Positions 51,334-60,253 of a DNA stretch of 64,000 nucleotides are shown here, piece by piece. Source of the stretch: Bacteroidales bacterium UBA5371. GTDB taxonomy: Bacteria; Bacteroidota; Bacteroidia; Bacteroidales; P3. Every line of letters begins with the position of its first letter. Position 1 is the first letter of the stretch. A model generated the notes under the pieces. It saw only the letters and a list, made by a program, of their open reading frames with translations, made no database searches and was not told the origin of the DNA. The DNA is taken from positions 109,542-173,541 of the forward strand of contig DHPF01000017.1 of NCBI GenBank assembly GCA_002407855.1, read 5' to 3'. Position numbers and translations under genes: made by a program.

Positions 51334-51336
51334 TTT

Positions 51337-51370
51337 ATCTCTTGAAAAGAAAATTTTCTTTTCAAGAGAT
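51337..51370. repeat. Perfect 34-bp palindrome without loop
   Basis: 51337-51353 is the exact reverse complement of 51354-51370 (core GAAAAGAAAATTTTCTTTTC). It follows the terminator immediately. Its TTGA at 51342 is 42 bp (2 x 21) from the TTGA of the terminator stem, so it fits the register of the dispersed family. Confidence 0.8.
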
Positions 51371-51411
51371 AATTTTCGTTATTCTAAATTAAGATAATTA
51401 AAATAAAATTA

Positions 51412-51419
51412 TACCTTTG
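51412..51419 (+). promoter_or_regulatory. Promoter -7 box for the small barrel protein
   Basis: TACCTTTG lies 53 bases before the ATG at 51473. Confidence 0.5.
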
Positions 51420-51472
51420 CAAATTAAATAATGATAATTTTAAACCTAAAACACTAATAAAAATTATTTGAT

Positions 51473-52261
51473 ATGAAAAAATTAACCTTATTTATCGTTG
51501 TCCTTTTTCTTGGACTTAATGTTTTCGCACAAGATGTTATTATCAGAAAATCTCCTAATGGAGCAATTAATTGCAAAATTATTGAAATAGATGATGACGA
51601 GATAAAATATAGTATGGAAATTAATGGACAAATAGGCAATTTCTCTATTGATAAAGATAATGTAGAGGCTATTAAATATGAGAATGGTGATGTTGAAAAT
51701 TTTAATACTAAAAAGCAAGTTAAAACAGATTTTAGCAAGGATGCAAAGAATGCAATTAAGTTTAACTTTCTTTCTCCACTTTTTGGTTATACCTACTTGT
51801 CTTACGAAAGGGCAATTAAGCCAGGAGTTAGTTTTGAGATAGGACTTGGAGCAATAGGGCTTGGAGGAGACCTTGATGAGATAAAACCATTAGGAGGGGT
51901 TATGAAATTAGGAGTAAAACTACGTAGAAGCCCAAGTTATAATATCTTGGCTGGTGGTTATTTTATGCCAGAGATAGTATTTGGTATGTACGAATTTGAT
52001 GATATGCAAAACGTTCCTACTCAGAATGGTTCTGTAATAATACATTCATTCCAGCCGGTAAGAGAGAAAACTGCAACTCTTGGAGTTTTGGCAACGTTTG
52101 GTTATTCTGTTGTAATTAGAGAGTCATTTGTGATTGAATGGTATGGAAGTGTTGGTTATGGATTCACAAAACATTCTGGATTAAACTTCGGTTTCTTGGG
52201 AGCAGGTCAAAAATTCCCAATTGCAGTTGCAACAGGATTTAAATTTGGTTTTGTTTTCTAA
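51473..52261 (+). CDS. Secreted beta-rich protein, probable small outer-membrane barrel
   Basis: A 262-residue exported protein. After the signal peptide (to about VFAQ), residues 20-80 are a small beta domain (VIIRKSPNGAINCKIIEIDDDEIKY) seen in many Bacteroidota envelope proteins. Residues about 90-262 show alternating strands ending in ATGFKFGFVF, as in outer-membrane barrels. It has its own promoter and a weak terminator, so it is separate from the sigma operon. No specific function is evident. Confidence 0.65.
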   Translation: MKKLTLFIVVLFLGLNVFAQDVIIRKSPNGAINCKIIEIDDDEIKYSMEINGQIGNFSIDKDNVEAIKYENGDVENFNTKKQVKTDFSKDAKNAIKFNFLSPLFGYTYLSYERAIKPGVSFEIGLGAIGLGGDLDEIKPLGGVMKLGVKLRRSPSYNILAGGYFMPEIVFGMYEFDDMQNVPTQNGSVIIHSFQPVREKTATLGVLATFGYSVVIRESFVIEWYGSVGYGFTKHSGLNFGFLGAGQKFPIAVATGFKFGFVF

Positions 52262-52268
52262 TAATAGA

Positions 52269-52300
52269 TTAAAGCAAGTTAAAACTGCTTTAATTTCTTA
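52269..52300 (+). terminator. Weak terminator-like hairpin
   Basis: TTAAAGCA (52269-52276) pairs with TGCTTTAA (52286-52293) and is followed by TTTCTTA. It lies 8 bases after the barrel gene stop. Confidence 0.5.
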
Positions 52301-52327
52301 GAAGTTCCTTTTTAGTTGTTTTTTTTG

Positions 52328-52363
52328 TATTTTTGCACATTTAAGTTTCTTAACTTAAATGTG
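52328..52363 (+). promoter_or_regulatory. Pigment operon promoter with perfect inverted repeat
   Basis: The -7 box TATTTTTG (52328-52335) is directly followed by CACATTTAAGTT (52336-52347), four bases, and its exact complement AACTTAAATGTG (52352-52363). The repeat covers the expected transcription start and first 20 or so bases. It could be an operator or a 5' RNA hairpin. The ATG of the first gene is 49 bases further on. Confidence 0.6.
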
Positions 52364-52412
52364 TAGCAGTTTCTTTTTTGTGATAGTTTAAAGAACATAT
52401 TTTAACAATCTA

Positions 52413-53942
52413 ATGATAACTCTTAAAGAAATTAAAAATATAATATTCAATAATTCAACCCTTGAATTAAGTTTAGAGGAAAGAAAAAAGATAGAGGATA
52501 GTTATAATTTCCTTTTGTCGTTCTCTAAGGATAAGGTTATTTATGGAATAAACACTGGCTTTGGACCAATGGCTCAGTATCGCATTTGCGATGAAGACCT
52601 CAATGCTCTTCAATACAACATTATCCGTTCTCATTCCACAGGTGCAGGAAAGGATTTGGAAGAGCTTTATGTTAGGGCAGCAATGCTGGCACGCTACAAA
52701 ACCTTTACCTTAGGGAAGTCGGGTGTGCATATTGATTTGGTTAATCAGCTAAAAGAATTTATTAATAAAGGAATCTATCCTTCTATTCCAGAGCATGGAA
52801 GTGTTGGGGCAAGTGGTGATTTGGTTCAATTGTCCCATTTGGCTTTAGCACTGATAGGGGAAGGGAATGTTTACTATAAAGGACAAAAGAGATTAGCCAA
52901 AGAAGTATTGCAAGAATTAGGTTTATCTCCCCTAAAACTTTATTTGAGGGATGGGCTTTCTGCAGTAAATGGAACAGCATTTATGACAGGCATTGGCTTG
53001 GTTAATTTGATTTATGCAAAAAGACTAACTTCGTGGTCTGTAATTTTCTCAGTCTTAATGAATGAGATTGCTTCTTCCTACGATGATTTCTTCGCAAAGG
53101 AGCTAAATGAAGTAAAGCTACATTTTGGTCAGAGAAGAATTGCTGAACTTATGCGTCAAACAGCAAAAGACTCTAAGTCTATGCTCAAACGTCAGGAGCA
53201 ACTCTATAATCAAAAGCATCAAGAAATGTTCTTTGGCAATGAAAAGAAGGTTCAGCCATATTATTCTTTGCGATGTGTTCCTCAAATTTTAGGACCTGTT
53301 TTAGATGAGCTTGTTGATTGTGAGAAGGTATTGATAAATGAGATTAACTCTGTGGATGATAATCCAATTGTTGATAAGGATTCAAAGAATGTTTATCATG
53401 GAGGGAATTTTCATGGAGATTATATTTCTTTTGAAATGGATAAGCTTAAGATAGCCATAACTAAGATGACCATGCTTTCAGAAAGACAGCTTAACTATTT
53501 GCTTCACGACAGAATAAATGGAATACTTCCTCCTTTTGTAAACTTAGGAACATTAGGACTTAACTATGGATTGCAGGCTTCTCAATTTACTGCAACCTCA
53601 ACAACTGCCGAATCTCAAACCCTTTCAAATCCAATGTATGTTCACAGCATACCAAACAATAATGACAACCAAGATATTGTTTCAATGGGAACAAATTCAG
53701 CTCTTTTGGCAAGGAAGATAATTGATAATGCCTATCAGGTTTTTGCAATTCAGTCCTTAGCACTTGTTCAAGCAGTGGAGTATTTGAAAATTCAAGATAA
53801 ATTATCTTCAATAACCCTCCAATTCTACAAGGATATTAGAAATCTTGTTCCTATTTTCATTGAAGATACTCCAAAGTATGAGGAAATTGAAAAGGTAATT
53901 GATTTCCTTAGAACAAAAGAAGAAAAAATAAAACTATACTAA
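52413..53942 (+). CDS. Aromatic amino acid ammonia-lyase, probably tyrosine ammonia-lyase
   Basis: An MIO-type lyase of 509 residues. The Ala133-Ser134-Gly135 triad in GSVGASGDLVQLSHLA self-cyclises to the MIO cofactor. Other signatures are YGINTGFGPMAQYR, QPYYSLRCVPQILGP and SIPNNNDNQDIVSMG. As I recall it, the characterised tyrosine ammonia-lyase of Flavobacterium johnsoniae, from a flexirubin locus, has near-identical segments. Both have Ser-His (RSHSTGAG) at the usual selectivity site, as histidine lyases do, so that site alone cannot decide. With ketosynthases downstream, making 4-coumarate as the polyene starter fits best. A histidine ammonia-lyase role with hutU is the alternative. Confidence 0.82.
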   Translation: MITLKEIKNIIFNNSTLELSLEERKKIEDSYNFLLSFSKDKVIYGINTGFGPMAQYRICDEDLNALQYNIIRSHSTGAGKDLEELYVRAAMLARYKTFTLGKSGVHIDLVNQLKEFINKGIYPSIPEHGSVGASGDLVQLSHLALALIGEGNVYYKGQKRLAKEVLQELGLSPLKLYLRDGLSAVNGTAFMTGIGLVNLIYAKRLTSWSVIFSVLMNEIASSYDDFFAKELNEVKLHFGQRRIAELMRQTAKDSKSMLKRQEQLYNQKHQEMFFGNEKKVQPYYSLRCVPQILGPVLDELVDCEKVLINEINSVDDNPIVDKDSKNVYHGGNFHGDYISFEMDKLKIAITKMTMLSERQLNYLLHDRINGILPPFVNLGTLGLNYGLQASQFTATSTTAESQTLSNPMYVHSIPNNNDNQDIVSMGTNSALLARKIIDNAYQVFAIQSLALVQAVEYLKIQDKLSSITLQFYKDIRNLVPIFIEDTPKYEEIEKVIDFLRTKEEKIKLY

Positions 53943-53961
53943 CAATAAAATTAAGGGAGCA

Positions 53962-54690
53962 ATGGAATATGCATTAGTTACAGGAGGCTCACGAGGAATT
54001 GGTAAAGAGGTGAGTTTGGCTTTGGCAAGAAAGGGTTATTGTGTTTTGATAAATTATCTCTCAAATCAAGCTGCTGCCAAGGAAACAAAGGAACTTATTG
54101 AGAAGGAAGGCAACAAGGCAGAACTTCTTCCTTTTGATGTTTCAAACAAAGAATCCATTGATGAGGTTTTGATGAAATGGTCGGAGCAGCACCCAAATGA
54201 TTATATTTCTATCTTAGTCAATAATGCAGGGATAAGAAAAGATGCTGTTATGATATTTATGCAGGATGAGCAGTGGGAAGATGTAATCAACACCAATTTA
54301 AACTCCTATTTCTACGTGACAAGACGAGTTTTGAAGGATATGCTAACAAAGCGTTTTGGTAGAATAATAAATATTGTGTCCCTTTCAGGAATTAAAGGAC
54401 TTCCTGGTCAAACCAACTATTCAGCAGCAAAGGCAGGAGTGATTGGAGCAACAAAAGCATTAGCTCAAGAGGTAGCCGCAAGAAAAGTTACAGTAAATGC
54501 AGTTGCACCAGGATTTATTTCAACAGATATGACTAAGGATATGGACGAAGCTTCATTAAAAAAACTTATTCCAACAGGAAGATTTGGAAAGCCAGAAGAG
54601 GTTGCAAGCTTGGTTTGTTTCTTAGCTTCAGAGCAGGCATCCTACATAACAGGAGAAGTAATTTCAATCAATGGCGGGCTTTATACTTAA
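53962..54690 (+). CDS. FabG-like 3-oxoacyl-ACP reductase of the pigment cluster
   Basis: A 242-residue classical short-chain dehydrogenase. TGGSRGIGKEV (7-17) binds NADPH, NNAG is present, and the catalytic Ser-Tyr-Lys set ends in YSAAKAG (about 153-159). The C-terminal YITGEVISINGGLYT matches FabG. It is expected to reduce the beta-keto group in each polyene extension cycle. It is 19 bases after the ammonia-lyase and 33 before the first ketosynthase. Confidence 0.88.
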   Translation: MEYALVTGGSRGIGKEVSLALARKGYCVLINYLSNQAAAKETKELIEKEGNKAELLPFDVSNKESIDEVLMKWSEQHPNDYISILVNNAGIRKDAVMIFMQDEQWEDVINTNLNSYFYVTRRVLKDMLTKRFGRIINIVSLSGIKGLPGQTNYSAAKAGVIGATKALAQEVAARKVTVNAVAPGFISTDMTKDMDEASLKKLIPTGRFGKPEEVASLVCFLASEQASYITGEVISINGGLYT

Positions 54691-54723
54691 AATTAATACA
54701 AAATTCAACAAGACAAGAGCATT

Positions 54724-55947
54724 ATGAAAAGAGTAGTAATAACAGGAATGGGAATTTATTCTTGCATTGGAACAAACTTAGATGAGGTTGCAAAATCTTT
54801 GTATGAAGGGAAGTCAGGGATAGGAATTGACCCAATGAGAATAGAGTACGGCTATCGTTCACCCCTAACGGGAATTGTTGAAAGACCTCTTCAAATAAAG
54901 GAATTATTAAATCGCCGACTGCGTATTTGCTTAGCAGAACAAGGAGAATATGCCTATATTGCAACCTTAGAGGCGATGAAGAATGCAGGAATTGATATGG
55001 ATTATTTTGAGAATAATGAGGTAGGAATATTCTATGGAAATGATTCTTCAGCAAAGGCTGTTATTGATGCACACACGATTGCTATGGAGAAGAAAGACAC
55101 AACCCTGATTGGTTCTGGTGCAATCTTTCAATCAATGAATTCCACCGTAACCATGAACCTTTCAACCATATTAAAACTAAAAGGAGTAAATATGACAATT
55201 AGTGCAGCCTGTGCAAGTGGTTCTCATGCGGTAGGTTTAGGAATGATGTTTATTCGTAATGGTATGCAGGATATGGTTATTTGTGGAGGAGCCCAAGAAA
55301 CAAACTATCTTTCAATGGGGAGTTTTGACGGAATAAGTGCTTTTTCAACCAGAATTGATGAACCAACTAAGGCTTCTCGTCCTTTTGATGCAAATAGAGA
55401 TGGATTGGTACCAAGCGGAGGAGCAGCAACCCTAATTTTAGAAGAATATGAGCATGCAGTCAAAAGAGGAGCAAATATTATTGCCGAAGTGATTGGATAT
55501 GGCTTTTCATCCAATGGGGCGAACATTTCTCAACCAAGTGATAGTGGTTCAATGATTGCAATGGAAAGAGCTTTGAAGGATTCCAACCTAATGGCAAAAG
55601 ATATTGACTATATTAATGCTCATGCAACCTCAACCCCACAGGGAGATACCTTTGAAGCAATAGCATTGGATAAACTATTCAGTTCTTCTTTCCCAATGAT
55701 TAGTTCCACAAAATCAATGACAGGACATGAATGTTGGATGGCAGGAGCAAGCGAGGTTATTTACTCAGTTCTAATGATGCAGAATTCATTCGTTGCTCCA
55801 AACATTAATTTTGAAACACCTGATGAAGCTTCCAAAAACCTAAACATTGTAGCACAAACAAAAGAAAAGAATATTGATATTTTCCTTTCCAACTCTTTTG
55901 GTTTTGGAGGAACAAACAGTGCATTAGTTATTAAGAAAATTAAATAA
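54724..55947 (+). CDS. Beta-ketoacyl-ACP synthase 1 of the pigment cluster
   Basis: A 407-residue FabF-type ketosynthase with an intact triad: Cys163 in SAACASGSHAVG, His in NAHATSTPQGD, and His in STKSMTGHECWMAGASE. It catalyses decarboxylative Claisen condensation on ACP-bound chains. It is followed by an ACP gene after 11 bases. Of the complete ketosynthases this is the closest to standard FabF. Confidence 0.88.
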   Translation: MKRVVITGMGIYSCIGTNLDEVAKSLYEGKSGIGIDPMRIEYGYRSPLTGIVERPLQIKELLNRRLRICLAEQGEYAYIATLEAMKNAGIDMDYFENNEVGIFYGNDSSAKAVIDAHTIAMEKKDTTLIGSGAIFQSMNSTVTMNLSTILKLKGVNMTISAACASGSHAVGLGMMFIRNGMQDMVICGGAQETNYLSMGSFDGISAFSTRIDEPTKASRPFDANRDGLVPSGGAATLILEEYEHAVKRGANIIAEVIGYGFSSNGANISQPSDSGSMIAMERALKDSNLMAKDIDYINAHATSTPQGDTFEAIALDKLFSSSFPMISSTKSMTGHECWMAGASEVIYSVLMMQNSFVAPNINFETPDEASKNLNIVAQTKEKNIDIFLSNSFGFGGTNSALVIKKIK

Positions 55948-55958
55948 TATATAGTTTT

Positions 55959-56201
55959 ATGACAAGAAAAGAAATCATAGAAATAGTAAATGAATTTCTG
56001 ATTGAAGAAATAGAAATTGAAAATTCTGACTTATCAGAAGAAGCCCTTCTAAACGAAGATTTAGGAATAGATAGTTTGGATTTTGTTGATATTGTAGTTA
56101 TTGTTGAAAGAAACTTTGGATTTAAGATTAAGCCGGAAGAAATGGCGAATGTTAAAACTCTTGGACAATTCTACGATTACATTGAAGAAAAGCTAAAATA
56201 G
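55959..56201 (+). CDS. Acyl carrier protein 1 of the pigment cluster
   Basis: An 80-residue four-helix carrier protein. The phosphopantetheine serine is Ser39 in DLGIDSLDFVDI. It is acidic, as usual. It sits between ketosynthase 1 and the acyltransferase, 3 bases before the latter. A second ACP heads the second operon. Confidence 0.9.
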   Translation: MTRKEIIEIVNEFLIEEIEIENSDLSEEALLNEDLGIDSLDFVDIVVIVERNFGFKIKPEEMANVKTLGQFYDYIEEKLK

Positions 56202-56204
56202 GGA

Positions 56205-57098
56205 GTGTCCAAGTTAAATAAAAAGTGGGAAGGCAAAACAGGAGGAGGACTCTTTGGTCAGGCTTTTTTATTCTTACTTCTGAAAAGAGTAAGGGTAAGT
56301 CTGGTTTATCCAATTCTGTTTTTTGTTATTCCATTTTATTTAATCTTCGGAAGAAAGGGATATAAAGCAATCTTTTCTTATTTTAACCTTAACTTAGGCT
56401 TCAATAAGTTTAGGTCTTTCTTGTCAACATTTAGAAATCATTATATTTTTGGGGAGGTTGTTTTAGATAAATTTGCTCTTTTGGCAGGAAATTCCAAACA
56501 ATTTCAGGTTGAGGTTGAAGGAATTGAACTTTTTAATAAGCTGATAGAAGAAGAAAAGGGGTTTATTATTGCAAGTGCACACATAGGAAACTTTGAATTG
56601 GTAGGACATTGTTTGAGGCAAGACAAAAAGAAGATAAATGGGATTATCTACGGAGGAGAAACAAAGAACTATCAGAAACAAAGAATAGAGGCATTGGAAA
56701 AATCAAGCATAAATCTTATTGAGGTAAGTGATGATATGTCGCATTTGTTCGCAATAAAGGAAGCTCTTGATAATGGAGAGGTAGTTTCTTTGCCTTGCGA
56801 TAGGGTTTTGGGAAGCAACAAAACAATAGCAAAAGACTTCTTAGGCAAAAAGGCATTATTCCCAATAGGGACGTTTAAATTAGCTGCCCAGCTAAATGTT
56901 CCAGTGATTGCAATATTCATAATGAAAGAAAAGAAACTAAGGTATAAAGGATATGCCTATTTGCTAAATTCCCTTGAAGAAGAAAAATCTTCAACCAAAA
57001 AGGCTGAATTTATAGCAGAACAATATGTAAATACCTTAGAAAAAACAATAAAAAAATATCCTTACCAATGGTTTAACTACTATAAGTTTTGGGAATAA
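56205..57098 (+). CDS. LPLAT/HtrB-like acyltransferase
   Basis: A 297-residue membrane-associated acyltransferase of the LpxL/HtrB type. One N-terminal helix (about 28-48) is present. The catalytic HX4E motif is in ASAHIGNFELVGH (His126, Glu131), and SLPCDRV corresponds to the acceptor-binding block. In aryl polyene loci such enzymes are thought to attach the polyene to a lipid anchor in the membrane. The start is GTG at 56205, 3 bases after the ACP stop; I see no better ATG. Confidence 0.82.
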   Translation: MSKLNKKWEGKTGGGLFGQAFLFLLLKRVRVSLVYPILFFVIPFYLIFGRKGYKAIFSYFNLNLGFNKFRSFLSTFRNHYIFGEVVLDKFALLAGNSKQFQVEVEGIELFNKLIEEEKGFIIASAHIGNFELVGHCLRQDKKKINGIIYGGETKNYQKQRIEALEKSSINLIEVSDDMSHLFAIKEALDNGEVVSLPCDRVLGSNKTIAKDFLGKKALFPIGTFKLAAQLNVPVIAIFIMKEKKLRYKGYAYLLNSLEEEKSSTKKAEFIAEQYVNTLEKTIKKYPYQWFNYYKFWE

Positions 57099-57121
57099 GA
57101 ATAAAGTAATAAATAAAGATA

Positions 57122-58207
57122 ATGAAATTAGACTCTCCTCAAAAAGAAATATATTCAAAAGAAAGGTTTTCTGCCTTAGAGGCACAGCGTTTGGCTCAGG
57201 AAATAGTTTTTGGTCCAATTGTTTTTCAGGTTTCAAGACTTATGGTTAAGTTTGGAATTTTCCAATTGTTAGATGATAACAAGAATGGTTTAACGATGAG
57301 GGAAATCTCAGAGAAAACTTCCATTAGTGAATATGGTGTGAAAGTTTTACTTGAGTCTTCGCTTACTATTGGAACAATAATATTCAGGGAAGATAGATTT
57401 ATTTTGGCAAAAGCTGGTTGGTTCTTATTGAATGATAAGATGGCAAAAGTGAATATGGACTTTAACCACGATGTAAACTATTTGGGGATGTTTGATTTGG
57501 AAGGTGCAATACTTAATGGCAAACCGGAGGGATTAAAGGTTTTTGGCAATTGGGCAACCATTTACGAAGGCTTATCAGAATTGCCTGAGCAGGTTCAGAA
57601 GAGCTGGTTTGGATTTGACCATTTCTATTCCGATTGTTCCTTTGAACAGGCTTTGGATATTGTTTTTAAAAATCCAGTTAAAACAATTTTAGATGTTGGT
57701 GGCAACACAGGACGTTTTGCAATGAAATGTGTGGAATATGATAATGAAGTGAATGTTACTATTATGGATTTGCCTCAGCAATTGGAGATGATGAGAAAAA
57801 ATGTTTCAAACACAATTGGCAAAGAAAGAATTCATGGACATGGAGCCAACCTTTTAGACAATACTACTGCATTTCCAAAGGGATTTGACATTATTTGGAT
57901 GAGTCAGTTTTTGGATTGTTTTTCTGAACAAGAGGTAACAAGCATATTAAGCCGTGCCTCCAATTCAATGGGAAAAGACTCTAAGCTCTACATAATGGAA
58001 ACCTTTTGGGATAGACAAAGGTTCGAAACAGCTTCCTATTGTTTAGCCCAAATAAGTCTATATTTTACTGCATTAGCAAATGGAAATAGCAAGATGTATT
58101 ATTCCTATGATATGGAAAGATGCGTAAGAGATGCAAATTTGGAAGTTGAAGAAATTGTTGATGGCTTGGGCTTAGGTCATAGCATAATGATTTGCAAGAA
58201 GAAATAA
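57122..58207 (+). CDS. SAM-dependent methyltransferase with winged-helix dimerisation domain
   Basis: A 361-residue protein. The N-terminal part (about 1-100, with MREISEKTSISEYGVKVLL) is the winged-helix dimerisation domain of small-molecule O-methyltransferases. The catalytic domain begins with SAM motif I, ILDVGGNTGRFAM (about 189-201). Ring methylation of the aryl head group is the natural role in this cluster. O- versus C-methylation cannot be told apart from sequence alone. Confidence 0.8.
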   Translation: MKLDSPQKEIYSKERFSALEAQRLAQEIVFGPIVFQVSRLMVKFGIFQLLDDNKNGLTMREISEKTSISEYGVKVLLESSLTIGTIIFREDRFILAKAGWFLLNDKMAKVNMDFNHDVNYLGMFDLEGAILNGKPEGLKVFGNWATIYEGLSELPEQVQKSWFGFDHFYSDCSFEQALDIVFKNPVKTILDVGGNTGRFAMKCVEYDNEVNVTIMDLPQQLEMMRKNVSNTIGKERIHGHGANLLDNTTAFPKGFDIIWMSQFLDCFSEQEVTSILSRASNSMGKDSKLYIMETFWDRQRFETASYCLAQISLYFTALANGNSKMYYSYDMERCVRDANLEVEEIVDGLGLGHSIMICKKK

Positions 58208-58225
58208 ATACAATACAAGTTAATT

Positions 58226-58657
58226 ATGCAAAAAGAAAAAGCTCATATTTATATTCCTCAAAAGCCTCCCTTTGTAATGGTTGACGACTTATTGTTTTGC
58301 GATGATAAGATTTGCAAAACGAATTTTGTTATTGAAGAAGATAATATCTTTGTGAGGGAAGGGAAGTTTATTGAGGCTGGAATTGTAGAAAATATTGCTC
58401 AAACCTGTGCCACAAGGATAGGTTATATAAATACTCATTTCCAAAAAGAAAAGGTAAAGATAGGGATGATAGCCTCTATAAAGAATCTTAGCATTAATAA
58501 ACTGCTTAATGTTGGAGATGTTTTGGATACAACTGTTGAGGAAACAATGAGTGGATATTTTAATATGACTATCCTCAATGCAAAGGTTGAGTGTAAGGGA
58601 GAACTAATTGCAGAATGTGAAATGAAGGTGGCATTGACAGATATTGAAACAAATTAA
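58226..58657 (+). CDS. Hot-dog 3-hydroxyacyl-ACP dehydratase-like protein, catalytic His replaced
   Basis: A 143-residue FabZ/ApeP-like hot-dog protein. The block YIPQKPPFVMVDDLL (about 9-23) aligns with the PHxxPMxLVD segment, where the His of most dehydratases is Gln here. The helix EAGIVENIAQTCATRIGY keeps the acidic residue. In aryl polyene systems two dehydratase subunits act as a heteromer and one partner can lack catalytic residues, so this may be a structural subunit. It is 18 bases after the methyltransferase and 7 before the thioesterase. Confidence 0.75.
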   Translation: MQKEKAHIYIPQKPPFVMVDDLLFCDDKICKTNFVIEEDNIFVREGKFIEAGIVENIAQTCATRIGYINTHFQKEKVKIGMIASIKNLSINKLLNVGDVLDTTVEETMSGYFNMTILNAKVECKGELIAECEMKVALTDIETN

Positions 58658-58664
58658 AATAAAA

Positions 58665-59096
58665 ATGGAGAATCAAGAAATAGTATTGCAGACAGAGAAA
58701 GAGATTGAAATTCGTTTTAGCGAAGTAGATTCAATGAATATTGTTTGGCATGGTTCCTATGCTCTTTACTTGGAAGATGCTCGTGAAGCCTTTGGGAGAA
58801 AATATAATTTGGAATATCTCTATATGTTTGGAAAGGGATTCTATGCTCCATTGGTTGAGATGAAACTAAATTATAAACGTCCATTAAAGTATAAGGATAA
58901 AGCTAAAATCCAAATCACCTACCGAAACACCGAAGCTGCCAAAATCATTTTTGACTATAAGATTCTTGACTTGGAAACCGAAGAGGTTTTGGCAACAGCA
59001 CATACAATTCAAGTCTTTCTTGATAAGGATTATAATTTGGTTTGGTCAATTCCGGATTTCTTTTTGGAATGGAAAAAGATGAATAATCTAATATGA
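58665..59096 (+). CDS. 4HBT-type hot-dog acyl thioesterase
   Basis: A 143-residue hot-dog thioesterase. FSEVDSMNIVWHGSYALYLE holds the catalytic Asp and the VxH...Y pattern of the 4-hydroxybenzoyl-CoA thioesterase group. It would release or edit acyl groups during polyene assembly. I chose ATG at 58665; an upstream TTG (58644) would overlap the preceding gene. Its stop overlaps the ATG of the next gene by 4 bases (ATGA), indicating translational coupling. Confidence 0.82.
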   Translation: MENQEIVLQTEKEIEIRFSEVDSMNIVWHGSYALYLEDAREAFGRKYNLEYLYMFGKGFYAPLVEMKLNYKRPLKYKDKAKIQITYRNTEAAKIIFDYKILDLETEEVLATAHTIQVFLDKDYNLVWSIPDFFLEWKKMNNLI

Positions 59097-60253
59097 TTTA
59101 CAGATTAAGCGACAATATTATCTCTACTTTGGGATTTAATTCCAAGGATAACTATTCTCAAATAAAGAATGGTAATTCAGGATTAAAACTATACGAAAAT
59201 AGGTTTAATCTTCCGGAGCCTTTCTTTGCATCACTTATTGATGAAGAAGAGATAAACGATAGGTTTTCCTCACTTCCCAAAACCACAAATGAGAAATACA
59301 CTAAGTTAGAAAAGCTTTCCATACTCTCTTGCTCCGATGCAATAAACCTTTCCAATATTAATCCTTCCTCAAATGATGTAATTTTTGTATTCTCAACAAC
59401 CAAAGGAAACGTAGAACTCTTGGAAGAGAATAAAGAATTTGAGAAAGAAAGGGTATACCTTTGGAAATCTGCACAGGTCATAAAGAACTATTTCCATAAT
59501 CCAAACCAACCAATAGTTGTAACCAATGCCTGCATATCGGGAGTGGCAGCACAATTGACCGCTTTCAACCTTCTTAATAATCATAATTTCAAATATGCTA
59601 TAGTTGTTGGAGCAGAAGTATTGTCAAAGTTCATAATCTCGGGCTTCCAGTCCTTTAAGGCTCTTTCAATGCAGATGTGCAAACCATTTGACAGGGATAG
59701 GGATGGGCTAAATCTTGGAGAAGGAGCATCATCAATAGTATATAAGCTTGCCGATAATGATGAGGTTTTGCCAAAGGAGAGAATAGAATTTATTAGTGGT
59801 ACAGTACGTAATGACGCAAACCATATTTCAGGACCCTCACGAACAGGAGAAGGACTTTTCAATGCAATAAGTGAAACAATAAAAGGATACGATACAAGTA
59901 AACTATCCTTTATTAATGCCCATGCAACCTCCACTCCATACAACGATAGTATGGAATCCTTCGCAATTGAAAGAGGAGGAATAAATAATATTCCAGTAAA
60001 TAGCCTTAAGCCATATCTTGGACACACATTAGGAGCTGCAGGAATATTAGAAACCATAATCTCATTCCATAGCCTTATTGATAACACCATAATCAAGACC
60101 CTAAACCACCAAAACTATGGAGTTGAGAAATCAATAATTGTAAATGTTTCAAATAAGGAAAGTAAAAAGCCAGCCTTCATAAAACTAATCTCAGGATTTG
60201 GAGGAAGCAATGCAGCAATTATGTTTGAAAAATCGGGATATGATAAATATTGA
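59093..60253 (+). CDS. Beta-ketoacyl synthase 2 of the pigment cluster
   Basis: A 386-residue ketosynthase, more diverged than the first. The triad is intact: Cys147 in VTNACISGVAAQL, His in NAHATSTPYND, and His in LKPYLGHTLGAAGILE. Similar proteins in aryl polyene loci perform starter loading or early condensations. It overlaps the next gene by 14 bases. A role distinct from ketosynthase 1 is inferred from its divergence. Confidence 0.82.
   Translation: MIYRLSDNIISTLGFNSKDNYSQIKNGNSGLKLYENRFNLPEPFFASLIDEEEINDRFSSLPKTTNEKYTKLEKLSILSCSDAINLSNINPSSNDVIFVFSTTKGNVELLEENKEFEKERVYLWKSAQVIKNYFHNPNQPIVVTNACISGVAAQLTAFNLLNNHNFKYAIVVGAEVLSKFIISGFQSFKALSMQMCKPFDRDRDGLNLGEGASSIVYKLADNDEVLPKERIEFISGTVRNDANHISGPSRTGEGLFNAISETIKGYDTSKLSFINAHATSTPYNDSMESFAIERGGINNIPVNSLKPYLGHTLGAAGILETIISFHSLIDNTIIKTLNHQNYGVEKSIIVNVSNKESKKPAFIKLISGFGGSNAAIMFEKSGYDKY

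Noticed and set aside
52413..53942. Histidine ammonia-lyase (hutH) call
   Set aside because: The Ser-His selectivity pair fits hutH, but the remembered Flavobacterium tyrosine ammonia-lyase has the same pair with much closer flanking sequence, and all neighbours are polyene genes. It is kept as the alternative.
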